DNA of 7,266 bases from an uncultured Collinsella sp. (GCA_902478875.1 CABSMZ010000094.1:1-7266); one strand, 5' to 3'; shown: positions 1-5,953, counted from the stretch's first letter. The notes: generated by a model not told the origin, from the sequence alone. Numbers and translations are program-made.

Positions 1-28
1 TGGGCTCGGAGATGTGTATAAGAGACAG
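1..28 (+). other. Nextera library adapter (not genomic)
   Basis: Bases 10-28 are the 19-bp Tn5 mosaic end AGATGTGTATAAGAGACAG, and bases 1-9 (TGGGCTCGG) are the end of the Nextera i7-side (read 2) adapter. The same sequence appears in reverse complement at the right end of the window. This is residual library adapter left by the assembler, so genomic sequence begins at about base 29. Any reading frame starting at the ATG at 12 (Met-Cys-Ile-Arg-Asp-Ser) is an adapter artefact. Confidence 0.98.
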
Positions 29-188
29 TGAGTGCACCGCGCTCGTAGGACAGGTCGTCCTCGCGCTCGCCCACGCGAACGATGGCCAGCGTCGGCACAA
101 CGCCGCGCTCACGCAAAGCCGCGCAGCGAGCAGCGAGCTCCTCAGTCAACGCGCGGGCGACGGGAGCACCCTTAAGCAGCTCGGCCAT
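29..188 (-). CDS. folD: FolD, methylenetetrahydrofolate dehydrogenase/cyclohydrolase, partial (C-terminus missing)
   Basis: The first 53 codons of a cytoplasmic bifunctional enzyme that oxidises 5,10-methylene-THF to methenyl-THF with NADP and hydrolyses it to 10-formyl-THF. Seen: an N-terminus MAELLKGAPVARAL, matching the FolD opening (small hydrophobic, K/DG, VA), a Glu/Ala/Arg-rich helix, then the strand PTLAIVRVGE followed by DDLSYERGAL, which is the FolD 'lavvlVG..paS..Y' region. Tyr48 is present. The Lys that E. coli FolD carries four residues after this Tyr is Ala here, and the sequence stops at residue 53. The next codon begins with A, so a Lys just beyond is possible but cannot be checked. 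The family is usually about 280-300 residues, so over 80% is missing because of the contig end, not a biological truncation. The ATG lies two bases after the fchA stop, and its AGAGGGGA ribosome site is inside the fchA 3' end, pointing to translational coupling. Confidence 0.88.
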
Positions 189-190
189 GG

Positions 191-823
191 CTATCCCCTC
201 TTCCTGGCTGCATCGGCGGCGCGGCGCGCCAGCGCATCGGCGCGCGGCAGCCACGTATCCAGCATCTCATCGCACGCCGCCTCGAGCTCCTCGGCACGCA
301 CCCGGTCTTTCATAGATGTGGTGTTGGCAAAGAGCGTCAGGCTCGCGCCCTGCATGGCGGCGCGGCAGAATACGGCACCGCACGCCACGTCGGACAGCAG
401 CTGTCGGGAGCCCTTGTCCGCCATGTCCTCGAGCAGCGCCAGTGCGCGCCCGCAGGCATCCATAATGCGATACGGCGGCATGGCGGCCACGTGCAGCGCA
501 TCCTGCATCGCAGCCGGTCGGGCCGGGTCCTCACGCGGAATACCGTACGCAGCGGACACCTGGCCGTACGCACGAACGTCCTCGGCGACCAGACCCACAA
601 GCTCCTGCGCCAACTCGTCTGCCTGGGCAAACGCACGCGTCAGGTCATCCGCACGATCAGCAAGCGCGGGATTGGTTGCACCGTAGCGGGCAACCATTCC
701 GCACAGCGAGGCGCCCAGCGCGCCCACAAAAGCGCTCGCGCTGCCACCACCGGGAACCGGCTCGCGCGCGGCCAGCGCCTCGGCAAAACCGCGACAGGTT
801 TTATCCATCATCTCTTGGCTCAT
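191..823 (-). CDS. fchA: Cyclodeaminase/cyclohydrolase family protein (methenyl-THF cyclohydrolase FchA-like)
   Basis: A 210-residue all-helical protein of the formiminotransferase-cyclodeaminase C-terminal family. Stand-alone members act as methenyltetrahydrofolate cyclohydrolase (FchA) or formimino-THF cyclodeaminase in the cytoplasm. The diagnostic motif PVPGGGSASAF is at residues 23-33, followed by the Ala/Gly-rich helix LGASLCGMVARY typical of the family. The length matches stand-alone members. Start choice: ATG at 829 and ATG at 823 are in frame. The upstream AAGG lies only 3 nt before 829 but 9 nt before 823, so 823 (MSQEMMDKT) is preferred; starting at 829 would add Met-Arg. It is the first gene of an operon with folD, separated from it by 2 nt, which supports a one-carbon folate role. 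No histidine-degradation genes are visible, so cyclohydrolase is favoured over histidine catabolism. Whether it hydrolyses methenyl-THF or deaminates formimino-THF cannot be decided from sequence alone. Confidence 0.85.
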   Translation of the reverse strand: MSQEMMDKTCRGFAEALAAREPVPGGGSASAFVGALGASLCGMVARYGATNPALADRADDLTRAFAQADELAQELVGLVAEDVRAYGQVSAAYGIPREDPARPAAMQDALHVAAMPPYRIMDACGRALALLEDMADKGSRQLLSDVACGAVFCRAAMQGASLTLFANTTSMKDRVRAEELEAACDEMLDTWLPRADALARRAADAARKRG

Positions 824-984
824 ACGCATGCACCTTCAAGTCATATACATCGGTCGGACGGCGACTGCCTGCCGACTGTATCGATCACATAATGGTGCTA
901 AGTCTAGCCCATAAGCACACGGGCGTCAGCGTACCTGGCCATCGCTGATTTCTATGGCACGCGATAGGCAGCAGCAACGCAAAC

Positions 985-1003
985 ATGGGACACATGGCCC
1001 ACC
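985..1003 (+). repeat. 19-bp upstream repeat, copy 1 (operator-like dyad)
   Basis: ATGGGACACATGGCCCACC occurs here and again, identically, at 1949-1967. Its core TGGGaCAcaTGgCCCA (986-1001; capitals are symmetric positions) is an imperfect palindrome with matching TGGG/CCCA arms and inner CA/TG pairs, the shape of a dimeric regulator site. It lies 206 bp before the start codon of lipoprotein 1. Nothing in the window identifies a binding protein. Confidence 0.75.
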
Positions 1004-1040
1004 TTTCGAGACTCTCTGGCAGCACAAACCGGGGCATATC

Positions 1041-1047
1041 TATAAAT
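1041..1047 (+). promoter_or_regulatory. Possible -10 element upstream of lipoprotein 1
   Basis: TATAAAT matches the sigma-70 -10 consensus at 5 of 6 positions and is one of the few AT-rich words in this region. No recognisable TTGACA-type box is seen 16-18 bp upstream. It is 37 bp downstream of the 19-bp repeat. This is a suggestion based on position and base content only. Confidence 0.3.
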
Positions 1048-1091
1048 AAGGAGCCCGTTGGGGCACGGCTGCGCAACGACCACAAACAACG

Positions 1092-1099
1092 AAAGGAGG
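1092..1099 (+). promoter_or_regulatory. Orphan strong Shine-Dalgarno motif in the lipoprotein 1 leader
   Basis: AAAGGAGG is a near-perfect anti-16S match but has no ATG, GTG or TTG at a suitable distance downstream; the bases after it read CATTAACGTACTC. It overlaps the end of a tiny frame that opens at TTG 1058, itself preceded by AAGGAG at 1048-1053, and stops at TAA 1103-1105 after 15 codons. It may be a leader-peptide remnant, a ribosome stand-by site, or a relic of a lost start codon. Confidence 0.35.
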
Positions 1100-1209
1100 C
1101 ATTAACGTACTCATACAACCCACGCACAAAGACATCCGCCGCAAACGGAAACAACGCCCCAACAACATGCGGCGCCATGATGTCACTAACAGACAAGGAG
1201 GACGCCACC

Positions 1210-1812
1210 ATGAAGAAAAAGACCCTATCGATCCTTTCCCTGTGCATCGCCCTCTTTGCCGCGTTTGCCCTTGTCGGCTGCGGCGGGAGCGCGTCGAGCG
1301 GGGGCAGCAGCGCCGCCAAGAGCGAGGGCAAGGAAAAGGCCCCCGTCGCCGAAAAGACCGACTTTATCTGGTTTAAGGTCGAGATGCCCGAAGGCGTCGG
1401 CGTTAGCGACTCCGCTGGCAAGAACGCAGATAGAATCCAGCTCACCTTCCCCGAAGACGAGAACGGTTCCTCCGACCGCTTCATCCCCATCTGGAAAAAG
1501 GCGATGACGGCTGAGGAGTCCCATGCCGACCAGGCAGAAAAGAAAGGCGATACGTTCCAGTGGGAGGATGGCGGGTCCGTCGAGTACAACGGCAGGACAT
1601 GGCTCACCGGAACGTACAAGGACAACAGCGGCACCTCAACCATGCTCTTTACCGACGTCGAACCGGGAAGCGTTTACATCCTCATCCCGAACTTCGACCA
1701 GCACAAGAAAGAAGCCGAGGCGCTTCTGAACTCCATCGAGTTCCCCGATGACATGAACGAAGCGGTTACCGAGGCCCGCGACGTCGAGATTTCGAGTATC
1801 GAGATCAAGTAG
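1210..1812 (+). CDS. Small lipoprotein of unknown function, paralog 1
   Basis: A 200-residue secreted lipoprotein, predicted to be lipid-anchored to the outer face of the membrane. The N-terminus MKKK is followed by a hydrophobic stretch (6-22) and the lipobox LVGC with Cys24 as the lipidated residue. A Gly/Ser/Lys/Glu-rich tether (25-48) precedes a soluble domain starting TDFIWFKVEMPEGV and carrying SDRFIP, YNGRTW, FTDVEPGSVYI, a C-terminal helix with LLNSIEF and the tail IEIK. The domain matches the downstream lipoprotein throughout, so the two are paralogs. Start: ATG at 1210 has AAGGAGG (1195-1201) 8 nt upstream and gives a proper signal peptide; the in-frame ATG at 985 would bury the signal sequence. 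I do not recognise the domain with confidence. The order of 'F-x-V-x-x-PEG' strand, 'YNG-x-TW' and 'SIEF' faintly resembles PsbP/Mog1-like lipoproteins, which is inference only. It has its own upstream repeat and terminator, so it is likely monocistronic. Confidence 0.88.
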   Translation: MKKKTLSILSLCIALFAAFALVGCGGSASSGGSSAAKSEGKEKAPVAEKTDFIWFKVEMPEGVGVSDSAGKNADRIQLTFPEDENGSSDRFIPIWKKAMTAEESHADQAEKKGDTFQWEDGGSVEYNGRTWLTGTYKDNSGTSTMLFTDVEPGSVYILIPNFDQHKKEAEALLNSIEFPDDMNEAVTEARDVEISSIEIK

Positions 1813-1867
1813 CAAGTGCCCACGCGCGTCCGTGCGCGCTCCATAAAAAGCGCGGGCGCCCAACTCC

Positions 1868-1902
1868 GGGGAGGGTCGACAGTGCCGGCCCTCCCCTCTT
1901 TT
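1868..1902 (+). terminator. Rho-independent terminator after lipoprotein 1
   Basis: GGGGAGGG (1868-1875) pairs perfectly with CCCTCCCC (1889-1896), extended inward by T-G, C-G and G-C pairs around a 7-nt loop, and is followed by TCTTTT (1897-1902). It begins 55 bp after the stop codon. A second, smaller hairpin, CGCGCT 1835-1840 with AGCGCG 1849-1854, lies between the stop and the terminator without a T run. Confidence 0.88.
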
Positions 1903-1948
1903 GGACCCGCGCATATTGCCACTTATCGGCGCAAATCCGACCCCCAGA

Positions 1949-1967
1949 ATGGGACACATGGCCCACC
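1949..1967 (+). repeat. 19-bp upstream repeat, copy 2 (operator-like dyad)
   Basis: Identical over 19 bp to the copy at 985-1003, including the dyad core (1950-1965). It lies 72 bp before the start codon of lipoprotein 2 and 46 bp after the terminator T run of lipoprotein 1, so it belongs to the second cassette. The sequence directly after each copy keeps a weak resemblance (a GAG about 5 bp on, then CTC). Candidate -10 sequence downstream is poor (TACAGT at 1987-1992). Confidence 0.75.
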
Positions 1968-2039
1968 CTAGTGAGCCGCTCGCGCGTACAGTAAAGGCAG
2001 GTAATCCATGGGCGGTTACAGATCGAGGAGGACACGACC

Positions 2040-2630
2040 ATGAAAAAGAAGGCCTTTGCGATTCTCACCCTCTGCTTGAGTCTCTTTGCCGCAGTTGCCC
2101 TGGTGGGCTGCGGCGGAAGCGGCGGCGCTGCCGGCAGTGGCGGCGGCGGCGCGGAAAAGCCTGCCGTGGATATGAGGACCGACTTCATCTGGTTTAAGGT
2201 CGAGGTCCCCGAGGGCGTCGAGATCACCGACGCCGCCGGCGATACCGCTGACAGGGCCCAGTTTAAGTTCACCGAGAGCGAGCACGCCAGCGACCGCTTC
2301 ATCCCCGTCTTTGACTCCGACAAGAACGCCGACGAACTGTTCGACTACGAGGCAAAGTGGAATGCCAGTTTTGAGTGGACCGAGAACGATCCCGTCAAGT
2401 ACAACGGCAAGACCTGGCGCAACGCTTCCTACACTCATTCGGGCGGCGTGACGACCGAATACTTCACCGACGTTGACGGCGGCAGTGTGTATGTGCGTAT
2501 CGACAACGTCGAGGAGCACAAGGACGCCGTCGAGACCATGATGAAGTCTCTGGAATTTGCCGACGACATCGCCGAGGCCAAGACCGAGGCCATGGACGTC
2601 AAGCTCGACGATATCGAGATCAAGCGCTAA
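2040..2630 (+). CDS. Small lipoprotein of unknown function, paralog 2
   Basis: A 196-residue lipoprotein with the same architecture as its neighbour: MKKK, a hydrophobic segment, lipobox LVGC with Cys24, a Gly-rich tether (25-43) and a soluble domain opening TDFIWFKVEVPEGV. Shared blocks in the same order are SDRFIP, YNGKTW, FTDVDGGSVYV, a helix ending SLEF and the end DDIEIK. The segment between SDRFIP and YNG is the most divergent and may carry specificity. The soluble domain is strongly acidic. Start: ATG at 2040 has AGGAGG (2026-2031) 8 nt upstream. The gene has its own upstream repeat and terminator, so it is probably transcribed separately although it lies 227 bp after paralog 1. Function is unknown; the shared control repeat suggests both respond to one signal. 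Confidence 0.88.
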   Translation: MKKKAFAILTLCLSLFAAVALVGCGGSGGAAGSGGGGAEKPAVDMRTDFIWFKVEVPEGVEITDAAGDTADRAQFKFTESEHASDRFIPVFDSDKNADELFDYEAKWNASFEWTENDPVKYNGKTWRNASYTHSGGVTTEYFTDVDGGSVYVRIDNVEEHKDAVETMMKSLEFADDIAEAKTEAMDVKLDDIEIKR

Positions 2631-2701
2631 GCGACTGGCGAGCGCAACGGGAAACACGGTCGCAGTGCAAACAAGCGACGGTACCCCAGCGCTTCGTACC
2701 C

Positions 2702-2735
2702 AGGGAGGGCCGGTAAACCGACCCTCCCTTTCTTA
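2702..2735 (+). terminator. Rho-independent terminator after lipoprotein 2
   Basis: AGGGAGGG (2702-2709) pairs perfectly with CCCTCCCT (2722-2729). One C/A mismatch is followed by an inner CGG/CCG stem closing a small TAAA loop, and the T-rich run TTTCTT (2729-2734) follows. The arms are nearly the same as in the lipoprotein 1 terminator while loop and inner stem differ. It begins 71 bp after the stop codon. Confidence 0.85.
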
Positions 2736-2886
2736 TGCCTGTAGCCGACGAACGCGAGGATGCCGGACGCCGGAACCGCCCCAAATGTGGCAACAGTACG
2801 AAAACGACAAACACCCCAACACGTCCGCCCACCGATTTATTGCGCCGCGCAGACAATTAAACCAGCATCTTTAAACATCTGGGCAG

Positions 2887-2892
2887 TATAGT
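2887..2892 (+). promoter_or_regulatory. Possible -10 element of the phospholipase gene
   Basis: TATAGT matches the -10 consensus at 5 of 6 positions and lies 43 bp before the start codon, a normal position for a promoter with a short leader. The flanking DNA (2855-2905) is the most AT-rich of this 200-bp gap. No good -35 box is visible at 16-18 bp, so it may depend on an activator or be a chance match. Confidence 0.35.
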
Positions 2893-2935
2893 GACCAAAA
2901 CTATCGCATAACCGCACTCTGCGAATGGAGAAGTT

Positions 2936-5422
2936 ATGACCGAACACCATGCCATCAGCCGCCGAGCGTTTACGCTGGGCCTAGGGCTTGCGGCGTTGTC
3001 ACCACTTGCAAGCCTGCCCGAAACCGCAGCGCCGGGCATTCCCCTGCGAGCGGCATTTGCAGACAACACACCCGCACCGTCGGACAGCCTCGACAATTTC
3101 GTCATTCGCCTTCGCCCCGCGGGCTATTTTCGCACCGCGAGCGTCAACCAAGACGGCAACGTTCGCGGCAACGTCTGCCACCTGTTTAACGACGGCACGT
3201 CCAGCAAGCTCATCCTTGAGAACGTAACGACCAAGAATGACGATACAAACTGGTATGCTATCCGCACCTTGCTCAATTTCGAAGAGCATAAAAAGACGGG
3301 CTACAGCATTTGGTCGGTCGACGACGACTCTGACAAAGATGGAAAGGTCATCCACGTATGGGGCGGCGAGTATGACAACAAGCCCAGCCGCGCTTTTGCG
3401 TTCGAGCGTCAATCAAACGGAACCTATATCATCCGAGACCGCACGGTCGAGAAAGAAACCGAAAAAAAAGACATTAAGTACCTGGCAATAGAATCGAACG
3501 GCGAAGACCAGGACAACAATAAGATCTGCCATAAGAGTAAGAGCATTCCGTGGGAGCTCGAACTTATCGGTTACGACATGAAAAAGAACGATGCCACGGT
3601 TAGCAGCCTCGACTGGATCACGTACAGCAGCTACGTCGACGGACCATGTTGGATGAAATACGTCGACGACAACAAGTTCCTCGACGAGCTGAGCATCCCG
3701 GGTACGCACGATTCGGGCACCTGCAGCGTGGACAACGACACTGAGCCCCAATCCTCGCAAGTAAAATGCCAGCAGGATTACATTCCCACGCAGTTGCTCG
3801 AAGGCATTCGCTATTTTGATATCCGGCTCGGAAAGGGCGATGACCCCGGCATCGACCACGGGATTTTCTACCTACTCAAAAAAGACGGGAACTATCTGCA
3901 TCTCTCCGATGTCATCGGGTACTTCAAAACGTTTTTGAACGAAAACCCGTCAGAAGCGCTCATCATGCTCGCATCGCGCGGCAACGATGAGGCTACCGAC
4001 GAAAGCATAACGACGGCCTTCGCCAAGGTTATGGCCGATAGCCCCAACCTGTTCTACACGTCGAGCCACGTCCCCACGCTGGGCGAGGTGCGCGGAAAGA
4101 TCGTCCTGCTGCGTCGATTTGGGCTCGCCGGCAACAGCGTAAGCGGCCACACGTGGGGCCTCGACCTCACCCAATGGGATGACAAGATCAAGGTGCATTC
4201 CGGGCAGTCGATGTGTCTCGTCCAAGACGCGCGGGGATTTGAAGCCATAGGGGAAACGGGCAATGAAGAGCCCTATTGCACCAAGGTATATGCCCAGGAC
4301 AAGTACAAACTCACGGGAACCGACAAGCTCAGCTGGGTCGATAATGCGCTGAAGGAAACGACCGGGCGCACGTGCAACAAGGTGGACGTCGTGGACGATG
4401 CCGGGGCCGAGGTGCAAGTCCAGGAGCGTTGCTGGTCTATCAACTACACCAGCTGCACGGGCTTGTCGCACGGAGGCAATCCTTTTACCTCGGCACGAGT
4501 AGTCAACGAGCATCTGTACAAGAGCCCGTACATCAATCCCAGCGGCACCGAGGATACAAAGTCAGATTACCTCAAGCACATTGGCATCATCGCATCCGAC
4601 TTTGTTGATGCGGCGCTGGCCCGGAGCATCTACCAGCGCAATTACAATTACGATACGAAGCACACGCAGTCGGCTTCGTGCTGCCTCCCGACCCGCATGC
4701 GCATGACGTACGGCGACTCGCTGAGCGATGCCTCGCTCCAGGATGGCAAGACCGTTGGCGAGGGCCATTTCCGCCTTGTCGACAGCAGCAGCGTACTCAA
4801 CGTGGCGGCTTCGGGCCATGCGTTTACCATCGAATACGTGGATGTCGACGCCTTGGGCAACGAGACCGTTACGGGGCTGCAGGGATTCGTGCCCATCGAT
4901 ATCGATCCGCGCGCACTGACACCCCACTTTGAGGGGCTCGAAGGCCTTAAGGCCGGCGAGGATGTGCGCACAAAGGTCGCGGCGCTGCTCGAGGGCAAAC
5001 TCGAAAACGATGCCTGCACGGCTCAGCTCGAGTTTGTGCACGACGCGGACGGCGCTCCGGGCACGGCAATGGTCGAGGGCGAGGCATTTACCGCGGGAAC
5101 GTACTGGGTGCGCGCGAATGGTCTTTTGGGCGACGCGGCGCAAAACTACAAGCTTGCTAATGACGGAGCCGCGAGCTTTACCGTAGCGGCCTCGAGCAGT
5201 GCAGGCGGCACCGGCACCGACGGTGGCACGGGTTCCAACGCAGGCAGCGCTGATAAGAACGGTAAGGGCAACAAGGGCAAGAACTCGGGCGGAAAACTCG
5301 CCGACACGGGCGACGGCTCCGGCATTGCCGCCGGGCTCGCTGCCGCCGCCGTAGCGACAACGGTCGCCGGCGCGGCAATGCTTGCCAACGACCGCGAAAA
5401 CGCTGGGGACGGCAGCGAATAG
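2936..5422 (+). CDS. Cell-wall-anchored PI-specific phospholipase C with ricin-like lectin domain
   Basis: An 828-residue exported protein. Residues 1-42 form a Tat-type signal (S8-R9-R10-A-F-T, a hydrophobic stretch, likely cleavage after A-F-A at 40-42). Residues about 53-212 look like a ricin-type beta-trefoil (VIHVWGGEYDNKPSRAFAFE, NGTYIIRD, KYLAIESNG, WELELI). Residues about 240-570 are a PI-PLC X-type domain: IPGTHDSGT holds catalytic His258, FDIR holds the Asp295/Arg297 pair, DHG holds the second catalytic His308, and NENPSEALIML follows as in bacterial PI-PLCs. These enzymes cleave phosphatidylinositol, and often GPI anchors, to a cyclic inositol phosphate and diacylglycerol. Residues about 590-750 (MTYGDSLSDASL...) resemble Ig-like modules of Gram-positive surface proteins. 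A Gly/Asn/Lys linker (755-787) leads to LADTG (788-792), a hydrophobic segment (797-816) and a tail with only one basic residue. GGAGAA at 2927-2932 fixes the ATG. The X domain is sure; the lectin call is an inference. There are 13 cysteines. Confidence 0.88.
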   Translation: MTEHHAISRRAFTLGLGLAALSPLASLPETAAPGIPLRAAFADNTPAPSDSLDNFVIRLRPAGYFRTASVNQDGNVRGNVCHLFNDGTSSKLILENVTTKNDDTNWYAIRTLLNFEEHKKTGYSIWSVDDDSDKDGKVIHVWGGEYDNKPSRAFAFERQSNGTYIIRDRTVEKETEKKDIKYLAIESNGEDQDNNKICHKSKSIPWELELIGYDMKKNDATVSSLDWITYSSYVDGPCWMKYVDDNKFLDELSIPGTHDSGTCSVDNDTEPQSSQVKCQQDYIPTQLLEGIRYFDIRLGKGDDPGIDHGIFYLLKKDGNYLHLSDVIGYFKTFLNENPSEALIMLASRGNDEATDESITTAFAKVMADSPNLFYTSSHVPTLGEVRGKIVLLRRFGLAGNSVSGHTWGLDLTQWDDKIKVHSGQSMCLVQDARGFEAIGETGNEEPYCTKVYAQDKYKLTGTDKLSWVDNALKETTGRTCNKVDVVDDAGAEVQVQERCWSINYTSCTGLSHGGNPFTSARVVNEHLYKSPYINPSGTEDTKSDYLKHIGIIASDFVDAALARSIYQRNYNYDTKHTQSASCCLPTRMRMTYGDSLSDASLQDGKTVGEGHFRLVDSSSVLNVAASGHAFTIEYVDVDALGNETVTGLQGFVPIDIDPRALTPHFEGLEGLKAGEDVRTKVAALLEGKLENDACTAQLEFVHDADGAPGTAMVEGEAFTAGTYWVRANGLLGDAAQNYKLANDGAASFTVAASSSAGGTGTDGGTGSNAGSADKNGKGNKGKNSGGKLADTGDGSGIAAGLAAAAVATTVAGAAMLANDRENAGDGSE

Positions 5423-5455
5423 GCAAGCCGGCCTTTTAGACACATCGACTCAATG

Positions 5456-5491
5456 GGGGGCGCAGGACACCGTTCTGTGCCCCCGATTTTT
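5456..5491 (+). terminator. Rho-independent terminator after the phospholipase gene
   Basis: GGGGGCGCAG (5456-5465) pairs with CTGTGCCCCC (5475-5484), ten pairs including one G-T wobble, with a 9-nt loop, then GA and five T (5487-5491). It begins 34 bp after the stop. The small minus-strand gene converges on it; read on the minus strand the hairpin lacks a T run, so it is a weaker terminator in that direction. Confidence 0.85.
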
Positions 5492-5516
5492 ACCTTGGCC
5501 CAAACGCCGCCATAGG

Positions 5517-5786
5517 CTACATCACCATGTTCAGCGCGTTAACAAACTCCTGGGCCTTCGCACGGCTGCTCAGGCTAAAAACACAAGCAGTCAACAGCCT
5601 GTTACGCAGAAAAACATCGCGGCCCTTGATCCTGTTGACCCCCGTAATGTCCTTAAGATAGACAATCTCGGTGTGCTTGCCACCAAAAGTGCCCTTCTTG
5701 AGCACCTCAATACGGTTGGGGTAGATCTTGACGTCTTTATACCTACCCGAACCTTTGTCCTGGAATAGCAGCGTGTTGTTGTCCAT
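5517..5786 (-). CDS. Small PH-domain-like protein
   Basis: An 89-residue cytoplasmic protein without signal peptide or membrane segment. The order of short strands (LLFQDKGSGRYKDVKIYPNRIEVLKKG, then GKHTEIVYLKDITGVN, then RDVFLRNRLLTACVFSL) closing in a helix (SRAKAQEFVNALNMVM) is the pattern of small bacterial pleckstrin-homology-like domains, in which 'Y-x-D-I-x-x-V' and a C-terminal 'A-x-x-F-V-x-x-L' helix recur. Start choice: a GTG at 5831 extends the frame by 15 codons, but ATG at 5786 has GGGAG 8 nt upstream. A possible -10 (TAAAAT, 5832-5837) sits directly before the GTG, which would leave it without a leader. ATG 5786 is therefore preferred. The gene is transcribed towards the phospholipase gene and divergently from the nuclease gene. 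Such domains often bind lipids or protein partners, but no partner is visible and the function is unknown. Confidence 0.7.
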   Translation of the reverse strand: MDNNTLLFQDKGSGRYKDVKIYPNRIEVLKKGTFGGKHTEIVYLKDITGVNRIKGRDVFLRNRLLTACVFSLSSRAKAQEFVNALNMVM

Positions 5787-5831
5787 ACGCGTCACTCCCG
5801 TGGGGTTCGCTAAAACTGCCTCTATGGTCAC

Positions 5832-5837
5832 ATTTTA
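5832..5837 (-). promoter_or_regulatory. Possible -10 element of the PH-like gene
   Basis: Read on the minus strand, TAAAAT (5 of 6 to consensus) lies 45 bp before the preferred ATG at 5786. No convincing -35 box at 16-18 bp is seen; a TGACAT lies 24 bp upstream, too far for a standard promoter. The rest of the 5838-5953 gap must hold the nuclease promoter on the plus strand. It shows AT-rich words near 5899-5918 (TTTAAACTAAAT, GATAAA) but no clear pair of boxes. Confidence 0.3.
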
Positions 5838-5953
5838 ACCACCGCAAGGCCCCATGCGATGATGTCAGACAGCACAGCAATTCGTGTCCGCGCGAGGCTT
5901 TAAACTAAATGCGATAAAGATGCATTCCACAAGAGGAAAGTGGGGCGACAGTG

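Larger units (their letters stand above)
824..1209. promoter_or_regulatory. Divergent intergenic region between fchA and lipoprotein 1
   Basis: A 386-bp stretch without a convincing protein gene. It must hold the fchA promoter on the minus strand and the lipoprotein 1 promoter on the plus strand. Visible inside it are the 19-bp dyad repeat at 985-1003, an AT-rich TATAAAT at 1041-1047, and three ribosome-site-like motifs (AAGGAG 1048-1053, AAAGGAGG 1092-1099, AAGGAGG 1195-1201), of which only the last serves the lipoprotein start. I found no clear -35 box for either direction. The leader from TATAAAT to the ATG would be about 160 nt, long for a bacterial gene. I do not recognise a riboswitch fold. 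Confidence 0.5.

Noticed and set aside
12..686. Long plus-strand open frame starting MCIRDS
   Set aside because: Its start lies in the Nextera mosaic end and the rest runs antisense to folD and fchA, whose family motifs are clear.
824..984. A clear sigma-70 promoter for fchA
   Set aside because: Only partial box matches such as GATACA or TATGTG could be found on the minus strand, none with a supporting partner box.
985..1209. Upstream in-frame ATG at 985 as the real start of lipoprotein 1
   Set aside because: It would place 75 residues before the MKKK lipoprotein signal, has no ribosome site, and lies in the repeat that in copy 2 is not in frame with its gene.
1805..2657. Minus-strand open frames of 172 and 213 codons across lipoprotein 2
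   Set aside because: They are antisense to a well-supported gene, cross its terminator or control region, and show low-complexity composition without a family motif.
5425..5437. GCCGGC followed by CTTTT just after the phospholipase stop, as a terminator
   Set aside because: The palindrome leaves no room for a loop; the hairpin at 5456-5491 explains termination better.
4562..5443. 293-codon minus-strand open frame
   Set aside because: Antisense to the phospholipase coding sequence, no recognisable domain, no convincing ribosome site; a typical shadow frame in G+C-rich DNA.
5382..5768. 128-codon plus-strand open frame
   Set aside because: It overlaps the phospholipase 3' end and its terminator, then runs antisense to the PH-like gene; no ribosome site or domain.
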